DNA from: an uncultured Pelagibacteraceae bacterium
GTDB lineage: Bacteria > Pseudomonadota > Alphaproteobacteria > Pelagibacterales > Pelagibacteraceae
Assembly (NCBI GenBank): GCA_902525295.1
Contig: CABZGR010000009.1
Location: forward strand, 1 to 32,224
DNA length: 32,224 nt
Reading direction: 5' to 3'
Shown in pieces: positions 15,569 to 24,179 of this stretch. Numbering within the stretch: the first letter of the stretch is position 1; every line of letters begins with the position of its first letter. The notes under the pieces were generated by a model. The model was not told the DNA's origin. It made no database searches and saw only the letters and a list, made by a program, of their open reading frames with translations. The position numbers and the translations under genes are program-made.

Positions 15569-16063
15569 ATGAAAGAAAAGTACTTAAAATTCTGTGATTA
15601 TGTTGCAAGAGCTTGCGGAGCTTTTGCTGTTTTAGCTTTACTCTTATCAATTCTTGTTATTGTTGAATTAGTTTTTGAAAGATACTTTTTTCAAAGAGCA
15701 ATAACTTGGCAAACAGAGCTAGTTACAATGCTTCTAGTTGCTTCAACATTTATAGGTAGTGCATATGTTTTAAGTGAAAAAGCTCATGTCAGCATGGAAT
15801 GGATTTATGATTTTCTATCAAAAAAAAATATTTTAAGACTTAAAATTTTTACTTCATTAGTCAGTTTATTATTCTTCCTAATTTTATTTTATTTTGGTTT
15901 TTTAATGGTTGAGGAAGCGTTCACTAAAAATTATTCAACAGGAACTGTTTGGGACCCTCCTTTGTGGGTACCATATTCTTCAATGATGATAGGGGCTGCG
16001 TTAATGATTTTACAATATATAGCAGAAATAATTAAGCTTACAGACGAAAGGGATGCTAGCTAA
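15569..16063 (+). CDS. dctQ: TRAP transporter small membrane subunit (DctQ)
   Basis: A 164-residue protein with four predicted membrane helices and the DctQ features ERYFFQRAITWQTELVTMLL (around 30-50) and EKAHVSMEWIYDFL (around 70-85). It forms the inner-membrane complex with DctM. The ATG at 15569 directly follows the U-tract of the terminator hairpin and has no ribosome site, so it is likely translated at a low level. The stop codon overlaps the dctM start by one base (TAATG). Length and helix number are normal for the family. Confidence 0.92.
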   Translation: MKEKYLKFCDYVARACGAFAVLALLLSILVIVELVFERYFFQRAITWQTELVTMLLVASTFIGSAYVLSEKAHVSMEWIYDFLSKKNILRLKIFTSLVSLLFFLILFYFGFLMVEEAFTKNYSTGTVWDPPLWVPYSSMMIGAALMILQYIAEIIKLTDERDAS

Positions 16064-17394
16064 TGGATCCATTAATAATTGCAATAATCGTTGCCGTTTT
16101 TACTTTGATAGTATTATTTTCCGGAATACCAATTGCTTTTGGTTTAAGCTTTGTATCAATCGCTCTTTTAGTTGCTTTTGAAGGTTTTCAAATGTTAGAT
16201 GTCTTTGCTGAAACTTTCTATGCAGGATTAAATTCGTTTGTCCTGCTTTCAATACCAATGTTTATATTAATGGGAATGGCAGTTGCTAATTCTCCAGCAG
16301 GAAAAGATTTATATACAGGATTAGACAGATGGTTATGGAGAGTACCTGGAGGACTAGTTATCTCTAATATAGGAGCTTGCTCAATCTTTGCTGCACTTAG
16401 TGGATCAAGTCCTGCAACCTGTGCTGCAATTGGTACTATGGGAATTCCTGAAATGAGAAAAAGAGGATACTCAGATCAAATTGCAACAGGGACCATAGCA
16501 GCGGGAGGAACATTAGGAGTTTTAATACCTCCAAGCATTGTGTTAATTGTTTATGGTATTGCAACTGGAACATCGATTGGAAGATTATTTTTAAGCGGAT
16601 TGATACCAGGATTTATGCTTGCAGGTATGTTTGCTATCTGGGCATTGATACACAGTTACTTTATAGATAAAGACTCAGCTAAAGCTTTAAAAAATAGAAC
16701 ACCTCCAACTTTCAAAGAAAAAATTGAAGTTTTACCAAGAATACTTCCTTTCTTAGCAATCATTGCTGGTGTCTTATATGTTTTATATGGTGGTGTTGCT
16801 ACTCCATCAGAAGCTTCAGGGGTTGGAGCTTTTTTAGTTTTTGTTTTGATTGCAGTTGTATACAAAATTTACCAACCAAAAAAAATATGGAATATTGTTA
16901 AAGTTTCTATGAAAGAAAGTGTGATGATAATGTTTATCATCGCAGCTTCTTATCTTTTTGCATTTACATTATCACAACTTTACGTAACTCAATCCTTAGC
17001 CCAAAGTATGGTAGAGATGAGCTCTAATAAATGGGTGGTATTTATTTTAATAAATATATTTCTGTTGATTGCAGGATTCTTTTTACCTCCAGTTGCCGTG
17101 ATTGTTATGACTTCAGCAATATTATTGCCAGTTATAACTCAACTAGGATTTGATCCGTACTGGTTTGCAATTGTATTTACAATTAATATGGAAATTGGTC
17201 TCATTACCCCACCCGTTGGATTAAACCTTTATATAATTAAGGGTATTACACCTGATGTTAGTTTGTCAGAAATTTTAAAGGGATCTATTCCATTTATGAT
17301 AATTATGGCTTTAGCTATACTTATTTTATGTATTTTTCCTGAGATTGTGACTTGGTTACCTGACAAAATAATGGGTAAAAGTTTAGGTTTTTAA
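16063..17394 (+). CDS. dctM: TRAP transporter large membrane subunit (DctM)
   Basis: A 443-residue polytopic protein, the transport subunit of a TRAP importer, with about twelve membrane segments. It has the DctM signatures GIPEMRKRGYSDQIATGTIA and GGTLGVLIPPSIVLIVYG in the first half and INMEIGLITPPVGLNLY in the second. Uptake is sodium-driven in characterised relatives. It overlaps dctQ by one base, and malonyl-CoA decarboxylase starts 15 bases after its stop, so the enzyme is very probably in the same operon. Confidence 0.95.
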   Translation: MDPLIIAIIVAVFTLIVLFSGIPIAFGLSFVSIALLVAFEGFQMLDVFAETFYAGLNSFVLLSIPMFILMGMAVANSPAGKDLYTGLDRWLWRVPGGLVISNIGACSIFAALSGSSPATCAAIGTMGIPEMRKRGYSDQIATGTIAAGGTLGVLIPPSIVLIVYGIATGTSIGRLFLSGLIPGFMLAGMFAIWALIHSYFIDKDSAKALKNRTPPTFKEKIEVLPRILPFLAIIAGVLYVLYGGVATPSEASGVGAFLVFVLIAVVYKIYQPKKIWNIVKVSMKESVMIMFIIAASYLFAFTLSQLYVTQSLAQSMVEMSSNKWVVFILINIFLLIAGFFLPPVAVIVMTSAILLPVITQLGFDPYWFAIVFTINMEIGLITPPVGLNLYIIKGITPDVSLSEILKGSIPFMIIMALAILILCIFPEIVTWLPDKIMGKSLGF

Positions 17395-17409
17395 TATATA
17401 AAAAACACC

Positions 17410-18717
17410 ATGTTAAATATAAAAAGAATATTCGAGACAATAGCTGATGCTGGTCAAAAAATTTTAGAGAAAAAATCTTTAAAAAAATTCTCAAAAAAAA
17501 GAGATTTGATCGAGTTATGTGATGACCTGTTGTCATCTAAAGGTGCAGCATTTGGAATTACATTAGCAAGAGATATTCTTTTTAGATATCATAACTTATC
17601 TCATGAAGATAAATTAAAATTTTTACTACAAGTAAATGAAAAATATAAACCTGATACAGCTAATATTGATAATGCTATAAAAGATTATACAGAAAATAAA
17701 AATAGTAGGTCAATTTTAAATTTATCAAGAATTACATCAGGAACTAGAAAAGAATTGTTTGTTAGATTAAACATGGCACCTAATGGAACAGCGGAGATTG
17801 TTTCTTTAAGAGAAGATTTACAAATGTTTTTAATTAAAAATCCTGAATTAAAAGAACTAGATTACGATTTGATTGATATATTTAAAAACTGGTTCAATCC
17901 TGGATTTTTAAAATTAAGAAAAATTACTTGGGATACAAAAGCTGCAATATTAGAAAAATTATTAAAATATGAAAAAGTTCATTCAATGAAAGACATGAAT
18001 GAATTAAAAATAAGATTAGGAGAAAATAGAAGATTTTTTGCTTATTTTCATCCAGCATTAGAAGATGAACCAATAATTTTTGTTGAGATTGCACTAACGA
18101 AAGGTTTAGCAAAATCTATTCAAGAATTGACAAGACCTAATGATGGAAAAAACGAAAATTATGATACAGCTACATTTTATTCAATTAGCAACTGTCAAGA
18201 GGGTCTTTCAAGAGTTACGCTTGGTAACTTCTTAATCAAGAGAGTGGTATATGAGTTGCAAGAAGAGTTACCTGATGTTAAAAATTTTGGCACCTTATCA
18301 CCCATGCAAGGCTTTGCAGATTGGGTAAAATCTTCAGAAAATGAGAAAATTAGTGAAATAGTTCAAAAAGATAATTTTGTAAAAGTTGAGTTTTTAAAAT
18401 CATTAGATCTTAAAATTGGAGATAGAAAATTTATTGATAATAAAGATTTACTTACAAAACTTGCTTTAAATTACTTGGCTGTACAAAAAAATGATCTAGG
18501 TTTTCCCATTAATGATGTTTGTAGGTTTCATTTAAAAAATGGAGCTGAAATTGACGATATTGTAATTAATGCTAACGTTTCTGATGTAGGATTTAAAAGG
18601 TCATTTGGAATAATGGTTAATTACAAATATGAACTTGGGAAAATTGAGCAAAATCATCAAGAGTATGTAAACGAAAAAAAAATTAATATATCAAGTAAAC
18701 TCAAAAAATATGTTTAG
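17410..18717 (+). CDS. mlycD: Malonyl-CoA decarboxylase
   Basis: A 435-residue enzyme that converts malonyl-CoA to acetyl-CoA and CO2. The helical N-terminal domain (about 1-165) is followed by the acetyltransferase-like catalytic domain with the family's strongest motifs: FAYFHPALEDEPIIFVEIAL (211-230), FYSISNCQEGLSRVTLG with the candidate catalytic serine at 258 or 260, TLSPMQGFADW, and RFHLKNGAEI with catalytic His374, ending in FGIMVNYKYEL. No targeting signal is present. It follows dctM by 15 bases and overlaps dusA by 8 bases. Together with the TRAP genes it suggests malonate use as carbon source, though a role in removing stray malonyl-CoA is also possible. Confidence 0.95.
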   Translation: MLNIKRIFETIADAGQKILEKKSLKKFSKKRDLIELCDDLLSSKGAAFGITLARDILFRYHNLSHEDKLKFLLQVNEKYKPDTANIDNAIKDYTENKNSRSILNLSRITSGTRKELFVRLNMAPNGTAEIVSLREDLQMFLIKNPELKELDYDLIDIFKNWFNPGFLKLRKITWDTKAAILEKLLKYEKVHSMKDMNELKIRLGENRRFFAYFHPALEDEPIIFVEIALTKGLAKSIQELTRPNDGKNENYDTATFYSISNCQEGLSRVTLGNFLIKRVVYELQEELPDVKNFGTLSPMQGFADWVKSSENEKISEIVQKDNFVKVEFLKSLDLKIGDRKFIDNKDLLTKLALNYLAVQKNDLGFPINDVCRFHLKNGAEIDDIVINANVSDVGFKRSFGIMVNYKYELGKIEQNHQEYVNEKKINISSKLKKYV

Positions 18718-19711
18718 ATTAAATAGAACTGTTTCTGTTGCTCCAATGATGGACTGCACAGACAAACATGAAAGATTTTTCTTAAGACTGATTAGTAAAA
18801 ATGTTCTTCTCTACACTGAAATGATTGTTTCGGAAGCTATTGATAGAGGAGATAAAAAGAAACTATTAGAGTTTGATATGAGAGAAAAACCTGTTGCTTT
18901 GCAGTTAGGAGGTTCTTCTCCGAAACTATTAGGAAATGCCGCATATTTAGGTGAAGAATTTGGCTACGATGAAATAAATTTAAATTTAGGCTGTCCAAGT
19001 AAAAAAGTTCAGAAAAATAGATTTGGGGCTTGTTTAATTCAAGAACCTAATCTTGTTGCTGATTGTCTAAATGAAATGATTTCAAAAACATCACTTCCTG
19101 TAACAGTTAAAACTAGAATCGGATATGACAATGTTGATCAATACGAAAATTTATATAATTTTGTGAATATTTTAAAAGAAACAGGTGTTAAAACTTTTAT
19201 AATCCATGCCAGAAAAGCAATGTTGGGAAAATTTACACCTAAACAAAATTTAAACATTCCACCTTTGAAATATGAATACGTAAATAGATTAAAAAAAGAT
19301 TTTCAAGATTTAGAAATAATAATTAATGGTGGCATAACATCTACTGATCAAATCAAAGAACATTTAGATAATGTAGATGGTGTTATGATTGGAAGGTCAA
19401 TTTATCATTCCCCTTACATATTAGCAGATATTGAAAGCCAAATTTTTAATAATACTGAAGTTTTGACAAGACAAGAAGTTGTTGAGAAACTAATTGAGTA
19501 TGTAAAAGAAGAAATTAAAAAGGGTACAAGATTAAATCAAATCATGAGACATACTCTTGGTTTATTTCATGGACAAACAGGTTCTAGTTTTTGGAAAAGA
19601 TATTTAAGTGAAAATATGTGTGTAAGAGATGCCGATGTTAAAAAAATTGATCACATAATGGATAAAGTAAAATTTAATCCACAAAGTATATCGGCAGGTC
19701 AAATTGAATAA
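18710..19711 (+). CDS. dusA: tRNA-dihydrouridine synthase A
   Basis: A 333-residue FMN-dependent enzyme that reduces uridines in the tRNA D-loop (U20/U20a in characterised DusA). The DusA subtype is shown by VAPMMDCTDKHERFFLRLIS and LLYTEMIV near the N-terminus, the catalytic cysteine C95 in LNLGCPSKKV followed by GRFGACL-like sequence, and GKFTPKQNLNIPPLKYEYV, a DusA-specific insertion. It overlaps malonyl-CoA decarboxylase by 8 bases and the TSUP gene by 8 bases; this is probably compact packing and not a functional link. Confidence 0.95.
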   Translation: MFRLNRTVSVAPMMDCTDKHERFFLRLISKNVLLYTEMIVSEAIDRGDKKKLLEFDMREKPVALQLGGSSPKLLGNAAYLGEEFGYDEINLNLGCPSKKVQKNRFGACLIQEPNLVADCLNEMISKTSLPVTVKTRIGYDNVDQYENLYNFVNILKETGVKTFIIHARKAMLGKFTPKQNLNIPPLKYEYVNRLKKDFQDLEIIINGGITSTDQIKEHLDNVDGVMIGRSIYHSPYILADIESQIFNNTEVLTRQEVVEKLIEYVKEEIKKGTRLNQIMRHTLGLFHGQTGSSFWKRYLSENMCVRDADVKKIDHIMDKVKFNPQSISAGQIE

Positions 19712-20537
19712 TACTCTTTTAGAGATTAATAATATTTATTTTATTTTTTTAATGATGGCAGCCGCTGTTCCGGTTGGTTTTTTTGCAGGTTTTTTTGGTA
19801 TCGGTGGAGGATTAATTTCAGTTCCATTTTTATTTTTTGTGTTTGAAGCATTTAGTGTAGATAAAGATTATTTAATGCATTTGTCTGTAGGTACAGCTTT
19901 CTCAATAACAATTTTAACAGCTACAGCTTCAGTATTAACTCACAGAAAATATAATGCTGTTGATTTTAATATTATTAAAAATTATGGAACATTTGTAATA
20001 ATTGGAGTTTTCTCTGGAACATTGATGGCAGCATTGATGAATACTAAAACTTTGTTATTCTTTTTTTCAGCTGTTGTTTACTTTTTTGGTGCTTACTTGT
20101 TGTTACAAAGTGAAAAGAAAAAAAAAATTAAGAAAAAATTTAATATTTTCCCTAGAATAATATTTGGATTTTTGTCAGGATTAATATCTGCTCCTATGGG
20201 CATAACAGGAGCTATGATGAATGTTCCTATACTAAGATACTTTGGTTATCCTATTAACTTAGCAATAGGAAGTTCTGCAGCGATTGGATTTATAATAGCC
20301 TTATTTGGATCAATCGGATTTTTTACATCTGGCATGATGTTAAAAGCAGATATACCATTAAGCATAGGGTTTATTAATATACCTGCATTTATAATATTTG
20401 TTCCTATAACAACATTCATGGCAAGGATCGGAGCAAAAACAGTTCAAGATCTAGATAGAGTTAAAACACAGAGATTATTTGGTGTTTTTCTATATGTTAT
20501 TGGAACTTTGTTTTTATATAGATTTTTAGTGACTTAG
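19704..20537 (+). CDS. TSUP family permease (TauE/SafE type)
   Basis: A 277-residue membrane protein with seven to eight helices and the two TSUP repeats: FAGFFGIGGGLISVPFLFF in the first half and FGFLSGLISAPMGITGAMMN in the second. Members move sulfite, sulfoacetate, thiosulfate or other small anions, usually outward. Substrate here is unknown. The start used is a TTG at 19704 overlapping dusA by 8 bases; an ATG at 19752 is possible but would trim the first helix. The stop codon runs into a GC-rich interleaved inverted repeat at 20537-20572. Confidence 0.85.
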   Translation: MNNTLLEINNIYFIFLMMAAAVPVGFFAGFFGIGGGLISVPFLFFVFEAFSVDKDYLMHLSVGTAFSITILTATASVLTHRKYNAVDFNIIKNYGTFVIIGVFSGTLMAALMNTKTLLFFFSAVVYFFGAYLLLQSEKKKKIKKKFNIFPRIIFGFLSGLISAPMGITGAMMNVPILRYFGYPINLAIGSSAAIGFIIALFGSIGFFTSGMMLKADIPLSIGFINIPAFIIFVPITTFMARIGAKTVQDLDRVKTQRLFGVFLYVIGTLFLYRFLVT

Positions 20538-20572
20538 GAGACGAGGTGGTTTCAGTCTCCCTCCGCCACCTC
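20537..20572. other. GC-rich interleaved inverted repeats (alternative hairpins, possible terminator or small RNA)
   Basis: Two inverted repeats are interleaved: GGAGAC (20537-20542) with GTCTCC (20555-20560), and GAGGTGG (20543-20549) with CCACCTC (20566-20572). The order A-B-A'-B' allows either two mutually exclusive hairpins or a tight pseudoknot with no first loop. It lies between convergent genes, where a bidirectional terminator would be expected, but neither side has a U-tract directly after it. The 3' part also resembles a tRNA/tmRNA T-arm and acceptor end. Confidence 0.55.
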
Positions 20573-20625
20573 AATTACATATTAATCGATTCTCTAATTT
20601 TTTCTTAACTCTTTATAGTTGAATT

Positions 20626-22080
20626 TTAAATTTTTTGATCGTAATCCCCAACCTTACCAGTTTGTTGAAGCAGATTATCAATAAAGTCAAAAATCTTCTT
20701 TTTTCTATCTTCAGAGGTTGGACTTTCAGTAACTACAACTAAAGAGGGTTTATTAGAAGATGCTCTTATTAATCCCCAAGATCCATCATCAAAAGAAAAT
20801 CTTACTCCATTAACAGTTAATATTTCTCTAATTTCTTGATCATCTACTTTAGTTTTATTTTCTTTAATATTTGTTATTTCTTTAACTAAATTCTCAACCA
20901 CATCATATTTTTCACTATCTTTACAATAAGGAGCCATAGTCGGGCTTTGATAAGTTGTTGGTAATTCACCAAGTATTTCACTCATTTTTTTGTTATTTTT
21001 ATCGAGCAACTTACAGACCTGTATTGCTGAATTAATTCCATCATCATAGCCATATCCCAAAGGTTTATTAAAAAAGAAATGACCACTTTTTTCAAATCCT
21101 GCTAAAGCGTTATCGGTATTTACTTTTCTTTTGATATGAGAATGACCAGTTTTCCAATAAATTGTTTCACATTTATTCTCATTTAATATTCTGTCATTCG
21201 AATAAAGTCCTGTCGATTTTACATCAACAACAAATTTACTATTTTTATGATCTTTTGAAAGATTTCTAGCTATTAATAGCCCTATTTTATCTGAAAAGAT
21301 TTCATTACCTTTATCATCAATAACCCCAACTCTATCTCCATCTCCATCAAAACCAAATCCAATATCAGCTTTATTTTCTTTAACTGCTGAAGAAATTGCA
21401 TGTAACATTTCTAAATCTTCAGGATTTGGATTATATTTTGGAAAAGTCCAATCAAGTTCACAATCAAGTTCAATTACTTCGCACCCAATACTTCTTAAAA
21501 TTTCTGGTGCAAATATTCCTGCTGTTCCATTACCACAAGCAACTACTGCTTTAATTTTTTTATTTAATGGGTTTTTTGTTATCAAATCATTTTTATAAAC
21601 ATTCTGAAAATCATCAATTTTTTTTATATTACCTTCACCATTAATAAATTTTTGATTGAGAGTAATATCTTTTAGTTCTTTCATTTCTTCAGGTGCATGA
21701 GTAAGTCCTTTTTTGATACCCATTTTTACACCTGTCCAACCATTTTCATTATGACTAGCTGTAACCATTGCTATTGCATCTGAGTCTAAATTAAATTGTG
21801 CGAAGTAAACCATTGGGGATAAAGATAATCCTATATCTTCGATTTTGCACCCAGTTGAAACTAAACCCTCTTTTAATTTTTCTTTGATATGTTCGCTGTA
21901 AGATCTGTAATCTTGGCCAACTATAATTCTAGGGTTGTTTTTCTTTGTATGATTAATTATTTGAGTTCCAAGACCTTTACCAAGTTGAACGATTCCATCA
22001 TCATCTATGTCTTTTTTGTATACCCATCGTGCGTCATATTCCCGAAAGCCATAGGGATCAATTTTTCCCGAATTATTCAT
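20626..22080 (-). CDS. manB: Phosphomannomutase/phosphoglucomutase
   Basis: A 484-residue alpha-D-phosphohexomutase that interconverts mannose- or glucose-6-phosphate and the 1-phosphates for sugar-nucleotide and envelope polysaccharide synthesis. The phosphoserine is S109 in TASHNENGW, the magnesium loop is DGDGDR (D245, D247, D249), the sugar-binding loop is EKSGH (E330-H334), and the C-terminal phosphate-binding domain has RASSNKPSLVVVTES. Four-domain length is normal for the AlgC/ManB branch. It is divergent from nrdA; the 161-base gap between them is the longest in the window. Confidence 0.92.
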   Translation of the reverse strand: MNNSGKIDPYGFREYDARWVYKKDIDDDGIVQLGKGLGTQIINHTKKNNPRIIVGQDYRSYSEHIKEKLKEGLVSTGCKIEDIGLSLSPMVYFAQFNLDSDAIAMVTASHNENGWTGVKMGIKKGLTHAPEEMKELKDITLNQKFINGEGNIKKIDDFQNVYKNDLITKNPLNKKIKAVVACGNGTAGIFAPEILRSIGCEVIELDCELDWTFPKYNPNPEDLEMLHAISSAVKENKADIGFGFDGDGDRVGVIDDKGNEIFSDKIGLLIARNLSKDHKNSKFVVDVKSTGLYSNDRILNENKCETIYWKTGHSHIKRKVNTDNALAGFEKSGHFFFNKPLGYGYDDGINSAIQVCKLLDKNNKKMSEILGELPTTYQSPTMAPYCKDSEKYDVVENLVKEITNIKENKTKVDDQEIREILTVNGVRFSFDDGSWGLIRASSNKPSLVVVTESPTSEDRKKKIFDFIDNLLQQTGKVGDYDQKI

Positions 22081-22112
22081 GTGGATATATGTACATTTTT
22101 TTAAAATTTTTA

Positions 22113-22140
22113 TTGATAAATATTTAATAAGTTCTATAAA
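22113..22140 (+). promoter_or_regulatory. Possible nrdA promoter
   Basis: TTGATA (22113-22118) and TATAAA (22135-22140) are separated by 16 bases. Transcription from here would start near 22147, just upstream of the two NrdR-like boxes, with a leader of about 95 bases. A second promoter whose -10 lies inside a box is also possible. Confidence 0.4.
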
Positions 22141-22154
22141 TGTTCTATTGATTT

Positions 22155-22201
22155 ACAATTTATATAGTATATCAGGTAAATCTACACACTATATCTAGTT
22201 A
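22155..22201 (+). promoter_or_regulatory. Tandem NrdR-box-like operators upstream of nrdA
   Basis: ACAATTTATATAGTAT (22155-22170) and ACACTATATCTAGTTA (22186-22201) each agree with the NrdR box pattern acaCwAtATaTwGtgt at 13 of 16 positions by hand count. Their starts are 31 bases apart, close to three helical turns, and the 15-base gap between them matches the spacing of known NrdR box pairs. NrdR represses ribonucleotide reductase genes when dATP/ATP is bound. Confidence 0.65.
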
Positions 22202-22216
22202 TTTACTAGATTTTTT
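22193..22216 (+). other. Stem-loop with T-run in the nrdA leader
   Basis: ATCTAGT (22193-22199) pairs with ACTAGAT (22205-22211) around a five-base loop, followed by T to 22216. The left arm lies within the second NrdR-like box. With only two G-C pairs the stem is weak, so it may be an operator feature and not a terminator. Confidence 0.35.
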
Positions 22217-22241
22217 AGTATAAAGATAAAAAGGGAGTTTA

Positions 22242-24179
22242 ATGAACAAAATATTGTCTCAGGCAATCAGGAAGGCTGTCTCTGATTATAAACCAGCGGA
22301 AAAAATCAACAATAATGACAAAAGACCAGACTTATTTTCACTAAATAACAACACAGAGTTGTTTCAAAATTCTAAGGGAATAACTATTAAAATTGATAGA
22401 TCAAGAGATAATAATTTAACAGATTTTGGAAGAGCAACTTTAAGCGACAGATACCTTGGAGAAAACGAGTCTTTCCAAGATTTATTTGCAAGAGTTGCAA
22501 GTCATTATGCAGATGACAACTTGCACGCGCAAAGACTTTACAACTACATAAGTAATTTATGGTTTATGCCAGCAACACCAGTTCTATCAAATGGTGGAAC
22601 AAAAAGAGGTTTACCAATTTCTTGTTTCTTAAATGAAGCAGGGGATAGCTTAACTGGAATATTAGATCTATGGAGTGAAAATGTTTGGTTAGCAGCTAAA
22701 GGCGGAGGTATTGGAAGTTATTGGGGCAACTTAAGATCCATTGGAGAAAAAATTGGAAGAGTTGGAAAAACTTCAGGAATTATTCCTTTCATTAAGGTTA
22801 TGGACTCTTTGACAATGGCGATCAGTCAAGGTTCTTTAAGAAGAGGATCAGCAGCTTGTTATCTTCCAATTGATCATCCAGAGATAGAAGAATTTATCGA
22901 AATGAGAAGACCAACAGGTGGTGATCCGAATAGAAGATCATTAAATTTACACCACGGTGTTTTAGTTTCAGATGCATTTATGAGAGCTGTTGAGTTAGAC
23001 GAACAATGGGCACTAAAAAGTCCAAAAGATCAATCAGTACAAGCAACTGTCTCTGCAAGAAATTTATGGATTAGATTATTAACTGCTAGAATTGAAACTG
23101 GAGAACCTTATATTGTTTTCATTGATACAGTTAATAGAATGATACCTCAACATCATAAGCTAGCTGGTTTGACTGTTAAGACATCCAACTTGTGTAGCGA
23201 AATAACTTTACCAACAGGAATTGATAAAGAGGGTAGAGATAGAACAGCAGTATGTTGTTTATCATCTTTAAATTTAGAAACTTATGATGAATGGAAGGAT
23301 GATAAAAACTTTGTTCCAGACGTAATGAGATTTTTAGATAATGTGTTAACGGACTTTACTGAAAAAGCCCCCGAGTCATTCAGCGACGCAGTTTATTCAG
23401 CATTAAAAGAAAGAAGTGTTGGTCTAGGTGTTATGGGACTTCATTCATTCTTTCAACAAAAAATGATTCCTTTTGAGTCTGTGATGAGTAAAGTTTGGAA
23501 TAAAAAAATATTCGAAAGTATTCAAAAACAAGTTGATCAAGCTTCAAAAGATTTAGCCGATGAAAGAGGTGCATGTCCAGATGCTGCCGATTATGGAATT
23601 AATGAAAGATTTTCAAATAAAACTGCAATAGCTCCTACTGCTTCGATTTCAATTATTTGTGGAGGAACATCTCCAGGTGTAGAACCAATTGCAGCAAATA
23701 GCTACACACACAAAACTTTGTCTGGATCATTTAATGTTAGAAACAAATATTTAAGTAAATTATTGGAGAAACATGGTAAAAATGATGATGAAACATGGTC
23801 AAGTATTACAACTAATCAAGGTTCAGTTTCTCATCTTGATTTTCTAACACAACAAGAAAAAGACGTATTTAAAACTGCATTTGAACTAGACCAGAAATGG
23901 ATTGTGGAATTAGGCGCAGATAGAACACCTCATATTTCACAAGCACAATCAATAAATATATTTATACCTGCAGATATTCATAAAAGGGACTTACACCAAA
24001 TTCATTTCCAAGCTTGGAAAAAAGGATTGAAGAGCCTTTATTACTGCAGATCTAAATCAATACAAAGAGCGGAAAATGTAAACGATGCAAATTCTACAGA
24101 TGTAACTGCAAACGTTTACAAATCTAAGAAACAAGAAAATCAACAACCAGAATACGAGGAGTGTTTATCATGTCAGTAG
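22242..24179 (+). CDS. nrdA: Ribonucleoside-diphosphate reductase alpha subunit (class I), no ATP cone
   Basis: A 645-residue catalytic subunit that reduces ribonucleotides to deoxyribonucleotides. Active-site residues are all visible: C128 and C338 (redox pair), C318 (thiyl radical) with N316 and E320 in SNLCSEI, the tyrosine pair Y600-Y601 in SLYYCRS, and the C-terminal shuttle cysteines C641 and C644. It is about 115 residues shorter than the E. coli protein: the N-terminus runs into the substrate domain (residue 60 on) without the usual ATP-cone, so overall dATP inhibition of the classical type is probably missing. A ribosome site AAGGGAG (22231-22237) precedes the ATG. It overlaps nrdB by 10 bases. 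Confidence 0.95.
   Translation: MNKILSQAIRKAVSDYKPAEKINNNDKRPDLFSLNNNTELFQNSKGITIKIDRSRDNNLTDFGRATLSDRYLGENESFQDLFARVASHYADDNLHAQRLYNYISNLWFMPATPVLSNGGTKRGLPISCFLNEAGDSLTGILDLWSENVWLAAKGGGIGSYWGNLRSIGEKIGRVGKTSGIIPFIKVMDSLTMAISQGSLRRGSAACYLPIDHPEIEEFIEMRRPTGGDPNRRSLNLHHGVLVSDAFMRAVELDEQWALKSPKDQSVQATVSARNLWIRLLTARIETGEPYIVFIDTVNRMIPQHHKLAGLTVKTSNLCSEITLPTGIDKEGRDRTAVCCLSSLNLETYDEWKDDKNFVPDVMRFLDNVLTDFTEKAPESFSDAVYSALKERSVGLGVMGLHSFFQQKMIPFESVMSKVWNKKIFESIQKQVDQASKDLADERGACPDAADYGINERFSNKTAIAPTASISIICGGTSPGVEPIAANSYTHKTLSGSFNVRNKYLSKLLEKHGKNDDETWSSITTNQGSVSHLDFLTQQEKDVFKTAFELDQKWIVELGADRTPHISQAQSINIFIPADIHKRDLHQIHFQAWKKGLKSLYYCRSKSIQRAENVNDANSTDVTANVYKSKKQENQQPEYEECLSCQ
24156..24161 (+). promoter_or_regulatory. 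Ribosome binding site fixing the nrdB start
   Basis: GAGGAG inside the end of nrdA lies 8 bases before the ATG at 24170 and selects it over the in-frame GTG at 24161, which forms part of the site itself. Confidence 0.7.

Noticed and set aside
20537..20572. Intact tRNA or tmRNA gene
   Set aside because: The T-stem does not pair properly and there is no anticodon arm, D-arm or matching 5' acceptor strand in the 88-base gap.
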